Notes: a model not told the origin generated them from the sequence alone. Numbered from the stretch's first letter, positions 24,451-35,699 are shown. The stretch is DNA of 64,000 bases from Flaccisagitta enflata (GCA_965153355.1 OZ231126.1:50654001-50718000), one strand, 5' to 3'. Program-made: numbers and translations.

Positions 24451-24689
24451 AACATTGCAAACATTTTACCATTCCTCTACAAAACATTCCCTGTGATAAG
24501 TGCTGGAAGAATCCTTCTAGGAATTCAATTAGTTCTAAATCGCGCCATTTTGTCCTTCAATCTCATTTGCATATTGCAGTTAGCGCAAACTTCGGTTTCT
24601 ACCAATAGAGTTTCAGCTTCTTGGTGATTTTTTTTTTGTTTTAATTTAAAACTATGTTGTTAGAAGCTATTATTCTGATTCCGATTCAG

Positions 24690-25295
24690 TACAGTGGGGT
24701 TCGTGGTATAACAGCCTAAACTGGAGGAAGGAGTTTAAGTGTCTTAATTTCATTTGACAAACTTGATATTTGAAATATAAGTCGTTCACTCTACGCTTTT
24801 GTCCCTGAGTTTTTCGGTTGCTATGGAAACCAAAATTATTTTTTCAAACATTCATAACCACTTAAATATCAATATTTTGAGAAATGTTGTCAGGGAACAT
24901 TGCTGAAAATTAAATATGCTACAACTTTCCCACAGTATGTTCTGTAAGAATGTTGCTGGTTTGGCCGTTGCTAGGGGGCATCACACCTAGCAACCGCTAA
25001 ATGATGCTCCCTAGCAACGGCTAAATGAGCAATATTCTTACAGAACATACTGTGGGAAAGTTTTAGCAAATTTAATTCTAAGCAATGTTCCCTGATAATA
25101 TTTGTCAAAATATTGATATTCTAGTTGTTATAGATGTTCAAAAAAATGATTTTGGTTTCCATAGCAACCAAAAAACTCAGGGACAAAAGCATCAAGTGAA
25201 CAACTTACATTTCAAATATCAAATTTGTCAAATGAAATTAAGACACTTAAATACCTTCCTCCAGTTTAGGCTGTTTTTCCACGAACCCCACTGTA
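24690..25295. mobile_element. Foldback MITE, near-full palindrome (606 bp)
   Basis: It begins TACAGTGGGGTTCGTGG and ends with the reverse complement, ccacgaaccccactgta. The inverted match runs through almost the whole length with a turn near 24993 (ccgttgctaggg / ccctagcaacgg). TA at both borders fits mariner-type integration. No open frame of interest. Confidence 0.9.
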
Positions 25296-26805
25296 CTTAA
25301 AGTAAATCATACCTTTTTTTCTTCATTAATGCTCATACCTCTGGCAATAACACCTCGGGACTCTGAGGCTGCTGCCAGGATTTTGATCCTATGAAAATGG
25401 AGGTTGCTATTGTGCCAAATTGGGCAGAGGTACCTCCAAAGTTTTTTCAGGGCTAGAAAGATCATGAAAAATTGATCTAGAATCAAGATTAAGCAGGATC
25501 AGATCCTGTGCGGATTAGGAGAAAATTCAATATGAGTAAATTATGCTTTTTACGGGCCCCATAGGATTATAATGGGGAATTTTTTCAAAAATTGAAAAAA
25601 TTGTTTTTTTTGTATAAATCGACTATAAAGAGAGGTACCTCCAAAAATTTTTTTGGGAAATACAGTTAGATGTCTCCTCTACTGAGTCCAACTTTGGTTT
25701 TGCCTTATCTCTTTGCGGTTTGGTGTCAATAAAAAAAAGAAGTAGCCTACCCTCCCTGTTTTCCACGAAAATAGCCTGTAGTAACCATCTTCTTTTTTTT
25801 TTTTTAAGCTATAAAAATCAGCAAACAAGGTTAGGTCAAACTGAAATTTGTTAGGTCAAACCTTGAACTACCTTCTCAAAAAAAAATTTCTTAAAACTTG
25901 TCAATTTCTAAGTTGGCTAAAAATTGTCACCAGGGTGACAATTGTCAAAGTGTCACCAATTACATTGCAGAACCGACTTCCGGTTGGAACGAGAGGGTGA
26001 AATCTGTTATTTCATCTCTCTATGTCCATACTTTTACAGTGGTAATGTTAACTGGACAACAGATAATGATATTAGGTGATTTTTTTTTAGAGAAGGTTTA
26101 ACACATACCCAGCCTCTTTGTTCTTGTCGTACTGTACTTGCCTCCATCCCACCCACCTTCAAATTTGAGTTTTGGATTTATTCATAACTTTATTTTTTCT
26201 TCAAAAACCTTCAGACAATGTATGAGAACTGATATGAATACTGTGAGTGATTTCTGAAATCTTTAATAGTGATTAATCAAGTCCTAAAAATATCTTGTTT
26301 TGTCTCACTTTAGTTCGTAATCTACAAAAACTACAAAACGTTTATTTTATATCTGATATTATGTGTACTCCTTTATGCAAATGTTCTTAATTTTTTCTGT
26401 TGTGCTCTTATTTGGATCTTTATTTGCTACCAACTGATGAACAAACGATGAAGGAATGAAAAAAAAAACAAAAGAATGATCGAACAGCTCACTCGCTTCA
26501 CAGCCCGCTGAATAAACCCCCTCGCTGGTGGCAGTTGCTTTTGATGCATTTTGATGCATTTTGGGTAAATAAGAAAGACAGTTTTTCAGATTCTGTTTTA
26601 TGGAAAACTAGGAGTGGTGCGCGTATTAACTAGTCAGTGAGGGTTCACAAGGCCCCCTTCCATTTATTTAAGTTTGGGTACAGTGTCAGTGAGGGATATT
26701 GTTCCACCTATAATATGATGTGTCACGACCTTTGATGCCTTTCCAATGGCGAATATCGCTCTTGTACCACTTCGAATCACAGTAATTCATTTTTCTACAT
26801 AAAAG
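25296..26805. other. Presumed intron, AT-rich
   Basis: No element ends found. The minus frame ending at 26686 includes a stretch rich in Trp, Tyr and Lys (about 26690-26800) that could be a short exon. It lacks clear splice sites and overlaps the plus-strand exon flank, so it is left uncalled. Confidence 0.3.
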
Positions 26806-27127
26806 GTACGACTTCCCGCCAGAAAAGGCGTTTCTTCCGGCGGAAGTGTCTTTCCGCCCTCGCAGAGACACGTCAGCTTCGGCGCCGACCAAATGGCAAT
26901 TCGTGGCTACGAACGATCAGCCATGTGACGCCAACTCCGCCTGGGCCATTCTATGCGAAGACTTGTCCGGACAGCCGTACAAAACGAAAGGACATATCAA
27001 ATTTTGCTCCGTCTCTCAGAAGATCAACAAGAAATTCCGCTGTGTGGGAGTTAGAATTTTGGAGAACACGAGTGGATACGAGGCGGGAATGCAAAGCATT
27101 CGGTTTTGGGAAAGAGTCTTTCTTTGA
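26806..27127 (+). CDS. Terminal exon, discoidin (F5/8C)-like domain
   Basis: The exon follows an AT/pyrimidine-rich acceptor (ttttctacataaaag) and has one base completing a codon, then 106 codons and TGA. The frame is closed by a stop just before the acceptor. Motifs in order are FLPAEVSFRPR, then PTKWQFVATND (about residues 27-37), AWAILCEDLSG (about 44-54), a Cys in KFCSV, and KFRCVGVRILENTSGY followed by MQSIRFWERV near the end. This order (a Trp/Phe beta strand with xND, then W-x-x-L, then a conserved strand before a final I-x-x-W/Y edge strand) matches the galactose-binding-like fold shared by F5/8C (discoidin) and APC10/DOC domains. The role is probably adhesion or protein binding; ligand and localisation are unknown. 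The final part shows no anchor. The 5' end of a helentron-like element begins within two bases of the stop codon. Confidence 0.75.
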
Positions 27128-27128
27128 A

Positions 27129-27250
27129 CAAGGCCAAATAGGCCAACGATGCGTCCTCCTTGAATGAATGTTTTTTATGAATGAATGATTTTTATGAATG
27201 AATGTTTTTTATGAATGAATGTTTTTTTATGAATGAGTGTTTTTTACCAG
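27129..27250 (+). mobile_element. 5' end of a helentron-like element
   Basis: Directly after the stop codon comes acaaggccaaataggccaac, then GATGCGTCC. This is a GGCC-aaata-GGCC hairpin plus 9-nt motif, as at the other copies of this family. It runs into a short atgaatgaatgtttttt tandem repeat. A 3' end with the matching inverted motif (ggacgcatctaaaaa) lies at 29313-29343. It could be the same element expanded by later insertions. Confidence 0.55.
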
Positions 27251-27385
27251 TCGCCGTGAGGAAAAAAGTTGTAAGCATTGGTCACTTTTCACCAAGCTTT
27301 TGTCTTTAGTCACTGCAAATCTTTTTTTCTATTAGATCAAATCAAGAGCAATTGTATGTATTGATTGCACTGAAAATCAGAGAAA

Positions 27386-28450
27386 ACAGGTCGCCCAAGG
27401 GCAATATGCGGTCATGGATACCCGTTGCCCTGCTTTGCATGATTGTGAATCTTAGTGAGAGGAAGCAGGGCAGCGGCCCCGAAGGGGACGATGTCCTGTA
27501 GAACACAGGGGACTTTTGTTTGTTTGTTTGTCGTTTGTCCATCTCCCCCTCAAGCAGTCAGTGGACAAAACAAAATAGGTAGAGAGCTCACTCTGTTGGC
27601 TTTGATCCAGCCTACTGTTATCAAACAGCAGGTTGTAAACAACAACTGGTTGTAAAAATAACAGCCGGCTGTCATGTGACAAAGTTGTCAAAAATCCAAC
27701 TTTCACCAAATAGAACGAGACCTGCAAATTCATAATTCTGGTGAAATTCTGACAAGTTTGATATGTCATAATATATACTTTTATATGAAAATAAAAAATC
27801 TTTTTCAATGTTTAATAAAGTTATTATACAATGTTTAAAGATTATTTCTTATAAAAAGTGTTAAGTGTGATATGTCAAACTTCTCAGAATTTCATCAGGA
27901 TTATGAATATGCTAGTTACGTTCTATTCTATTTAGGTTGGATTTTTGCCAACTTTGTAAGATGACAGCCGGCTGTAATTTTCACAACCAGTTGTTGTTAA
28001 CAGCCTGCTGTTTGATAACAGTAGGTTTGATCAAAGCCAACAGAGTGAGCTCTCTACCTATTTTGATTTGTCCACTGACTGTCAAGGCCCTCACAGGCCT
28101 AAAATCTACCCTCTCAGGCCTGAAATCTGTCCTCTCAGGCCTGTAATCTGCCCTCTAAAAGTTTGAATCAGATTTCAGGCCTGATAGGACAGATTTCAGG
28201 CCTGAGAGGGTAGATTTTAGGCCTGAGAGGGTAGATTTCAGGCCTGAGAGGATAGATTTCAGACCTGAGAAGGCAGATTCAAGGCCTGAGAGGGCAGATT
28301 TCAGGCCTGAAAGGTCAGATTTCAGGCTTGAGAGGGCAGATTTCAGGCCTATAGGGGCCAAGGGGGGGATGGACAAACAAACAAACGTACAAATGAAAGT
28401 CCCCTGTGTTCTACAGGACATTGTCCCCTTCAGGGCCACTGCCCAAAAAG
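27386..28450. mobile_element. F1 element carrying a nested MITE
   Basis: The left end has ggtcgcccaagggcaatatg, tacccgttgccctgctttgc and a GCCCTGCTT / AAGCAGGGC stem, followed by cagcggccccgaaggggacg and tcctgtagaacacagggga. The right end at 28396-28450 is the inverted short form. The core is a tandem 20-21-bp repeat (aggcctgagagggtagattt type) at 28085-28355. A 527-bp MITE is inserted at 27555-28081. Confidence 0.85.
27555..28081. mobile_element. Nested foldback MITE with TCAAG duplication
   Basis: The ends are CAGTCAGTGGACAAA and tttgtccactgactg-type inverted repeats extending over about 130 bp (taggtagagagctcactctg / cagagtgagctctctaccta). A TCAAG 5-bp direct repeat at 27550-27554 and 28082-28086 marks the insertion. 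The host sequence on both sides is the F1 element. Confidence 0.85.
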
Positions 28451-28850
28451 GACTGAGCCAAATGAGCTAGATGAGCTAAAATGCTCACTGACATGCTTTC
28501 TTGTATTTACATGCTCCCATCAAAACATTTATTTATCCCATTAAAAATCAGAAAAAAAAACTGAGCTAAATGAGCTAGGTGAGCTAAAATGCTCAAAAAC
28601 ACCCTCACAGATGAGCAGTTATGCTCACTGATACGGTTTTTTGCATCTCCTTTCTTAAACATGTATCGAAATATTTATTCATTTATCACATTTAAAATAA
28701 AAAAAAGAAACTGAGCTAAATGAGCTAAATGAGCTAAGTGAGCTAGAATCCTCCAAAACACCCTCACAAATGAGCAGCTATGCTCATAAACATGTTTTCT
28801 TGTATTTGCATGCTCAAACAAACATAAATACGCTCCCTTTTTGATCTTAC
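28451..28850 (+). repeat. Three tandem units with gagctaaatgagcta
   Basis: Units begin near 28451, 28560 and 28710 with actgagctaaatgagctagg and contain atgctcactgaca and ttgcatgctc. They are diverged, with spacing 110-150 bp. Confidence 0.75.
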
Positions 28851-29082
28851 TCATAATCATAAAATATCGGAAAAAATTCTTTTTGCAATTTTTGTAAAAA
28901 AATCTTTAAAAGATCATAACGCGAAAGATATTTGTTGTAGAGCATTCTGCTTGGCGCCACATGAAAGAAAATTATTAAATTTACTTACCCTATCAATTTC
29001 ATTGATTGGAGGGCCCATTCGGTTGGTGTAGATTCCCAACTTTCTAATAAGAAAATGAAAACCCTGTTCCGCTCAAATATGT

Positions 29083-29112
29083 CAAAAAGTCGAAGACTGA
29101 CTTCGACTTTTT
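29083..29112. repeat. Hairpin plus T-run
   Basis: aagtcgaag-actga-cttcgactt followed by a T-run. A similar tcgaag ... cttcga plus T-run lies at 9176-9206. It is probably an end of a repeat element rather than a transcription terminator. Confidence 0.4.
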
Positions 29113-29239
29113 TCCCGATGAATGAATATCATTTGCGAATGAATAAATGATATAATGAATGGATTACGTAACATATGCTTTTTTTACTGGGTTAAAACCA
29201 CTTTTCTGTTGATAAAATGCTTAAATTTGATGTTTTTAA

Positions 29240-29343
29240 TGAATGCGTTTCTGACCAACCGACCAACCGACCGACCGACCAACCAACCGACCAACGGGCA
29301 CAGCCTATTATAGAGATGCGAGGACGCATCTAAAAATCTAGCC
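29240..29343 (+). mobile_element. 3' end of a helentron-like element
   Basis: A gaccaaccgaccgaccgacc array leads into tattatag, then the perfect hairpin AGATGCG-agga-CGCATCT (29311-29328), then aaaaat. Confidence 0.7.
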
Positions 29344-30240
29344 GTTTCGGTTTTTAGCAAAATGGTGTAAGCTATGCCGGACTTTAAATGACTTGAAATG
29401 ATATCAAGAGAGTAACATTTATCCAATGAATCTCCTGCATTGATCCAAAACAGAAAATAGTAAACTTAAAGAAAAGCATAGCTTCCCTTAGAAATACATA
29501 CCTATTAAATGAATTTTTAATCATATCACATTGCCTTTTTGGACAGTGTCAAAGTTCATACTAAGTTTGTCGTCCGCAACCATTTATTTCGTCAGCAATG
29601 GAGCGACCGATACAAATAAAAGGATTAAAAAAAGATTGTGCTTTAGATGACAAATACAAATAAAAGGAGAAAAAAAAGATTGTGCTCAAGATGCTTATCA
29701 GTCCATAGAACGTTCAAAAACACCCTCCAAAGCAATACAGGGTAAACATAAGAAATCTGAAGAAATACTTATGCGTAATTCATGCCTCTCCCAGATAGAA
29801 TCTGTTATGATCTAAAAAAGAAATGAACTGCCCTTGCTAGGCAATTATCATTGAAGGAAGGAAAGAACTATCAGGCACATGGGCCTCTGGAGTCCCGTAA
29901 GCAATGTACAATACGAGTTTTAATCGAACAAAAGTTGAAACGCTGAAATTGAGACGGTCAAAAAAAATTCGGTTGCACAACTTTCTCCGATTTTCGTTAA
30001 TCACTGATCAGAATTCTCGGTTTTAGGGCAGTGGCTTTGTAGGGACCGATGACCGATGCTCTCCCATTACTACATGGCGAATTTTCCTGAATCTTGAATC
30101 TTGAAATCCAAATTTTATCTTTTGATAGTCCCAAGCGTAGTTTCAACAAGCCTAAGACAGGGCAAAAGTCGCGGACGGTTGGGCAGGGGCAGTACTACTT
30201 AGGAACTACAGTACAAAAGTATTTTACATAAAAAGACAAC
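29344..30240. other. AT-rich sequence with a small duplication
   Basis: It includes a 46-bp near-duplicate (acaaataaaaggattaaaaa / acaaataaaaggagaaaaaa) at about 29612-29690. There is an F1-like fragment, gggcagtggctttgtagggaccgatgacc, at about 30026. No gene seen. Confidence 0.4.
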
Positions 30241-31350
30241 AAGTCATCCAAGGATCGCACATGGTCAGCGGTACCCGATGCCCTGCTTGGAGTGATTGGC
30301 TGAAGAAGTGGAGTGAGAGCAGGGCAGTGGCCCCAAAGGGCCGATGTCCTGTAGGACATAGGGGTGAATTTCCATAGCAATTGATATTCAATGGGAATTT
30401 TACATTTTTCTTAGTTTTCATCAATTTTCCATGTTATTCAATGGGATACATGCCTTTTTGGGCAGCGGCCCCGAAGGGGACAAAGTCCTGTAGAACACAG
30501 GGGGACTTTTGTTCGTCCGTCCGTCCGTCTGTTCATTCGTTTGTTCGTCCGTCCCCCCCATCAGGCTTCTCAGGCCTCAAATCAGGCCTCTCAAGCCTCA
30601 AATCCGGCCTCTCAGGCTTGAAATCTGGCCCTTCAGGCCTCAAATCTGGCCTCTCAAGCTTCAATTCCAGCCTCTTAAATCCGGCCTCTCAGGCCTCATC
30701 TAGTCTCTCAGACCTCATCTGGCCTCTCAGGCCTCAAATCTGACCTTGAAGGCCTCAAATCTGGCCTGTCAGGCCTCAAATTAGCCCTCTCAGGTCTTAG
30801 ATCTAGCCTCTCAAGCCTCAAATCCAGCCTCTCTAATATGGCCTCTTAGGCCTCAAATCTGGTCTGTCAGGCCTCAAATCTGGCCTGTCACGCCTGATGG
30901 CCTCAAACCTGGCCTCCTCAGCCTCAAGTTAGCGTTGGAAAAGCCTTCATACTCTTGAAAGCCTTCAATCAGCTGATTATAGCATCTCATCAACATTTTC
31001 AGGCAGGACGAACGAAAGTCCCCCTGTGTTCTACAGGACTTCATCCCCTTCGGGGCCGCTGCCCTGCTACCCCTCACACAACTTCACAATCATGCAAAGC
31101 AGGGCAACGGGTATCGCTGGCCAAATATTGCCCTTGGGCAACCTGGTTTGCTTTCTTGTAAATTTTCCATGTTATTCAATGGGAAGTTTGCATTTTGACA
31201 ATTTCCCATGTTATCCGATGGGAATTTGAAGCTTGGAAAGCTTTGGGGGGGGGTACGAAAGGACGGAAGGACGGATGGAAGGACGGACATATGGACATTC
31301 ACCCCTGTGTCCTACAGGACATCGGCCCTTTCGGGCCGCTGCCCAAAAAG
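30241..31350. mobile_element. Outer F1 element split by another F1 copy
   Basis: The left end is aagtcatccaaggatcgcac, ggtcagcggtacccgatgcc, a gagcagggcagtggccccaaa hairpin, then gatgtcctgtaggacatagg. The right end is ccctgtgtcctacaggacat, cggccctttcgggccgctgc, then ccaaaaagc. Its own internal module, tttccatgttattcaatggg, is seen on both sides of the inner insertion. Confidence 0.8.
30454..31145. mobile_element. Inner F1 element nested in the outer one
   Basis: It begins tttttgggcagcggccccgaag and ends with the long-form terminus reversed: cagggcaacgggtatcgctgg, gcccttgggcaacctg. The core at 30560-30920 is about 20-bp units such as ctcaggcctcaaatctggcc. Orientation is opposite to the outer copy (short end left, long end right). 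Confidence 0.8.
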
Positions 31351-31404
31351 CAACGGAAATTCAAAAATGTTACGGATGGACGGAGGGACATACCCACGGA
31401 CCGA

Positions 31405-31445
31405 CACAACAAGGTGTAGAATCGCAAGTCTGCGATTAAGACCCA
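31405..31445 (+). mobile_element. Helentron-like 3' hairpin, variant
   Basis: After a short ggacggaggg/ggaccgac array comes the hairpin AATCGCA-agtc-TGCGATT (31421-31438), followed by aaga. It has the same layout as the other copies but a different stem sequence. Confidence 0.5.
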
Positions 31446-31784
31446 GTCACTAAGCTCTTAATGCCATTGAAAAAGGAAAGAAACTCAATTAGGTTGAATG
31501 GATACCGCTGACTATCCAAAACTTATGAGACATTACATTTACCTTTTCCCGAAAATCAGACGAGACAGTCAAGGGCGAACTCCATTGTCAGTTACGCAAC
31601 TTTCCTTGCGTTTATTATTCAGGAAAAAAGTTTGAATCGCCCGCTGCTTTATTCATCTTTGCTAGGGTGGTAACCACAAGCTTAGGGTATTGTTTTCCTT
31701 GATAGCCTTATGATTATGCAGCAAAATCATGCCCATTTTTCTCCTTTTGCCTTAATCCAGCCTCATTATCGTCAAATTAACATG

Positions 31785-32046
31785 CAAACAAGCCCGATCA
31801 GGCAACGATGCGTCCTGACTGTGTCTCTGGGTGTATTGACTTTGGCGCTAGACATGGATGGACAGACGGATAAAGACATAGTATCAAATGAGGCTCTCAA
31901 AATATCTTAACAACTTGATACATGACAACCTCGCGGCTGAAACATGCCAAAAACTGCGATTTTTAAGGAGGCAAAACAGACGGATGGACTGATGGACAGA
32001 CGGACGGACGGACCCTCCTATAGAGTTGCGAGGACGCATCTAAAAA
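31785..32046 (+). mobile_element. Complete helentron-like element, motif GATGCGTCC
   Basis: The 5' end is aacaaGCCcgatcaGGCaac, then GATGCGTCC at 31807-31815. The 3' end is gacggacggacgg, tatagag, then a hairpin whose second arm is GGACGCATC (32032-32040), then taaaaa. The 5' motif and the 3' arm are exact reverse complements. No protein is encoded. Two further GGAC-type stretches lie within. Confidence 0.75.
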
Positions 32047-32126
32047 GAAAAATTTTTCTCAAATTTAGACAGTTTGTGTCAGGTACCAGGACTATGTCAT
32101 ATAAAAAACTGAAAAAAGTAACACAA

Positions 32127-32127
32127 A

Positions 32128-32152
<25 letters not shown>
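32127..32152. repeat. Short (CA)n tract
   Basis: About 13 CA units. Confidence 0.95.
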
Positions 32153-32159
<7 letters not shown>

Positions 32160-32607
32160 AATCAAACAAGCAAACAAACAAAAAAAACAGTCTTTAGATA
32201 AGATCTAAAGATGTAAAAGAGTCAACATTTTTGGTTTTTTTGTTGGAGTCCAAGAGTTGTCTCAGAATTTATTTACTAGGTGATTCAAGAGTTGCTTAAA
32301 CAGTTTTCAAGTTTGTACACTGACAATTTTGAACGCATTTTGGACACGGACATATCGATGGACAGATGGAGGACAGATGGACATGCCTTCTATATTGACG
32401 AGATGAAACATCCAAAGATGAAAATTCAAAAAGGAAAAATAACTACATACATATGTATGTTTCTCTGGGTATCTACTCTACGGGAGTCAATTGATGTAAA
32501 CAGAATTTAAGCATATTTCGGAAACGAAAAGGAAAGGAAGCAGTTTGGTTCAGCTCAGTAATGGTGATGGTCTGTGCAACTGTAGATCATAACAAACAAT
32601 CTTCAAA

Positions 32608-32710
32608 TGCGTTTCAGATGCGTCATCGCATCTCTTAAATAAACAAAAGGATCTGTTCGTCAAACCATTTGTCCATCTGTCTTAGTATGTATGTCCGTCA
32701 CGCCAATGCA
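32608..32710 (-). mobile_element. Helentron-like 3' end, minus orientation
   Basis: The hairpin AGATGCG-tcat-CGCATCT (32608-32625) is followed on the right by a gtccatctgtc/gtccgtc array. That is the reverse orientation of the family layout. No matching 5' end found. Confidence 0.5.
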
Positions 32711-33785
32711 AATAACGTACTTAGATGCCCTATCGGGCTGAGTGAAATAAATGGCACCTTCACCTAGAAGGTAAGCCTAGCAAACGCAGACGTGGCCTGG
32801 CTCCTTTCGGTTGCAATTTCGAAATGGAAGGCGCAAGATCTTGCAAGAGCAAGAGGAAACGAATTGGAATCCACGTTGAAAATTCTTTAACTATCTCTAT
32901 TGATGTTTATGTAATTATATAGCACTTTGATGTAGGTATGTCGATAAGCCCGGGGAAAATGGTTATTGGCTGAGAAATCAAATCTTTGCTGGATAAATCT
33001 ATTCTTTCTGTTGTTTCTTTCAAAACTTTTTTCCTTGCTAGTACATGATCGTTATACAACCAGCCTTCAGATTTCCTCGTTCCGTGCACCTGACTATAGG
33101 CTTTTTCAACAGTGGGTCGGCCTGACCGACATCCTTTTTTTTTTCAGTTTTATGGTCTCGAGGTTGGACTTTGTGAGCATCGCCCTACATCCTTACCCTT
33201 GATGGCTCGCACTCGGCCAACGCAATGCTGTCGTGTACTCGTCCCTGTTTTGAATTAAAAAATTTTTATCGTCAGCCGTACCCTTCTTTCTTGGGAAGTG
33301 GGGGTTATACTGACGTAAAGACGGTATTGGTAACGACAATTGATGTTTGGTTTTACTGGGATGTAAGCTTGTCTAATTTCAATGTTCGATGTTTATAGTC
33401 TAATATTGCTAGTATTGTATTGTAGTCTAGTCTAGTATTGTATTGTATTCAGGCAATATGAGGTGAATAGAAAATACATATGGGTAAAATGAAATAAAAA
33501 GCGAGCGATGTAAGAAGAAACACCATATGCCATGGGAGGCTCAAGAAAATCCGTTGATTTGTTTAATTTGAGGTCCATTTCGCGTAACGATGTAAAGTGG
33601 TGATTGGCGACTTTCTGATTTTTACAAAACACAGGGACCCCTGCTTTTCAGCCAGATGCCTTGTCAGACAGACACTTGAATGTTTTACTCTTCCATTTCG
33701 TGGTTTGATATTTTCATGTAGGTGTACTCTGGCCCGGATCAACCATGCGCGAGGCCCGAGGCTACTGTTGCCGCGAGGCCCTTGA
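32711..33785. other. No supported gene
   Basis: Mixed sequence. A simple tagtctagtattgtattgta repeat lies at about 33400-33450. Frames of 60-78 codons at 32907-33202 overlap on opposite strands and show no family features. Confidence 0.3.
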
Positions 33786-33979
33786 AAACCAAGGCCAGAT
33801 ACGCGGCTGCCGAAGTCGCGTGCGGGTGGGTGGGGGCAACATTTGAGGTCATTAGACCATTTAGGCAGGAGCAGTGAGGTCAAAGAAATGAAATCATAAA
33901 AAAAAGTAAAATGGGGACCAACCAACCAACAGACAGACTGACAAAGCGGGTTGTTGAGTCTCGGGCATGCGACTAAAAA
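33786..33979 (+). mobile_element. Complete helentron-like element, motif GTCGCGTGC
   Basis: The 5' end is accaaGGCCagatacgcGGCT, then GTCGCGTGC at 33815-33823 and gggtgggtggggg. The 3' end is an accaaccaacagacagac array, then gagtctcggGCATGCGACtaaaaac. The 3' arm (33965-33973) complements the 5' motif except at one base. Confidence 0.7.
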
Positions 33980-34000
33980 CTGGTACAGTTTTCAACTACT

Positions 34001-35040
34001 AGTCATCCAAAGATTGCATATGGTTAGCGGTACTCAATGCCCTGTTTGGAGTGATCAGCTTTTGTAGTGGAGTGAGAGCAAGCCAGCTGCCCCAAAGGAT
34101 CAATGTCCTATAGAACACAGGGGCGAATTTTCAGACATCTTGAGGGGGCAAGTTTTAAGCCTCAGATGGCTGATTTTAGGTCTGGAGGGTAAATTTGAGG
34201 TTTGGAGGACAAATTTGAGTTCTTGGGGTAGATTTGCGGTCTGGAGGACTGATTTAATGTACCATGGGATATTCTAAGCCTTTAGAGCTGATTTGAGGTC
34301 TAGGGAGCAGATTTGAAGTCCGGGGGGCTGAAACCCTGGAGGTTTAAGTTGATGCCTGGGAAAGCTTTTTTGGGCAGCAGCCCCAAAGGGGTTGATAAAT
34401 TATGCTCTTACAGACATGTGGGATTTTCTCCCTCTCCTCCTTCTTCATCGTCCCCCTCTGACTCAGATCCTGGCCTCAAGGCCCAAATCCCAGCCTAAAG
34501 GCCCAAATCCCAGCCTTGAGGCCCAAATCCCAGCTTTGAGGCCCAAATCCCAGCCTTGGGGCCCAAATCCCAGCCTTGGGGCCCAAATCCCAGCCTTGGG
34601 GCCCAAATCTCTCAAAATGGAACAGAAGAAAATCCCCCGTATGGGTGAAAGTATAGGTAATTGACCCCTTTGGGGCTGCTGCCCTGATTCCCCCTCAACT
34701 TCAACCACAACCTACTTAGGCAGGGCAAGGGCTGATTTCAGTCTTGAAAGGGCTGATTTCAAGCCGGAGAGGGCTGATTTCAAGTCGGAGAGGGCTGATT
34801 TCATGTTGGAGAGGGCTGACTGCATGCCTGATTGGGCTATCTTTTGGACTCAAAGGGCTGGATTGAGGCCTCTGGCCTTAGGGCAGGGACGTTTGTACAT
34901 ACAGAAGGATGGACAGACAGACGGACCAATGGATGGACAGATGGATGGATATATGGATGTATGGACAGATAGACAGATGGACAGATGGAAGGACTTATAC
35001 ATGTACCTTTTGCCCCAGGGGTTTACAGGACAAAAACTAT
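34001..35040. mobile_element. Outer F1 element, right end decayed
   Basis: The left end is agtcatccaaagattgcatatgg, then ttagcggtactcaatgccctg, then ctgccccaaaggatcaatgt. The core is ggtctggaggactgattt-type units at 34140-34350. It continues after the inner element as agggctgatttcaagtcgga units to about 34870. A dispersed ggacagatgg array and a weak cccaggggtttacaggacaa remnant mark the right side. Confidence 0.55.
34366..34728. mobile_element. Inner F1 element nested in the outer one
   Basis: The left end is ttttttgggcagcagccccaaag (short form). The right end is gacccctttggggctgctgccc then acctacttaggcagggc (long form). The core at 34465-34610 is cccaaatcccagccttgagg units. It sits within the tandem core of the outer F1 copy. 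Confidence 0.75.
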
Positions 35041-35380
35041 AAAAATTCATCCACTATTTGAAAGATATTCAAACAGTCTTTAAGACAAGACCAAGGGGGA
35101 AATCATAATGCTATTGGTTTAAACAAAACAACGAAAAGTTGATATTCCCTCTTCATCCACAGTAAAAAAATACATTTTCAGAACCAATCAAATTTATGAG
35201 AAAAAGTTGTTTTCAAATTTCTTTGAAATTTTTGCCTGTTGATATTTAAATCATCGCAACGTTCAGGTGTAAAAACTTGGGATGTGGAAGTAGTCCACTT
35301 TCATGCCGCTTCCACCGCCACATATTGATACCCAAATATTGGGGGTAGGGAAGAAGCTTTACTCACCAAAAAAAAAACAA
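35041..35380. other. AT-rich, nothing recognised
   Basis: No supported feature. Confidence 0.3.
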
Positions 35381-35387
35381 TCGTCTC

Positions 35388-35459
35388 CTTCTTCTTCTTC
35401 TTCTTCTTCTTCTTCTTCTTCTTCTTCTTCTTCTTCTTCTTCTTCTTCTTCTTCTTCTT
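35388..35459. repeat. (TTC)n microsatellite
   Basis: About 24 TTC units, followed by a T-rich tract. Confidence 0.97.
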
Positions 35460-35699
35460 TTCCCACTTCTTTTTTCTCTTTTTTCTTTTTTTTTCTTTTT
35501 TTTTCTTCCTTTACCCTTCAAAGCGCGAGGCCCCCAGAGGCGCGAGGCCTAAGGCTAAGCCTTTTTAGCCTATTGGTTGATCCAGGCCAGGGTGTACTGA
35601 GTAAATTTTCTGCCGGAAAAAAAAACGGTTAACTTCGCAGACGAGCAACAAGAAAAGTACTGCCATGGAAGTTTATGAAATCTCTTAGCTCACTGGCAT

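Noticed and set aside
26686-26892. Minus-strand frame overlapping the discoidin-like exon
   Set aside because: It runs antisense to a well-supported exon. The Trp/Tyr-rich part beyond it is intriguing but has no splice support.
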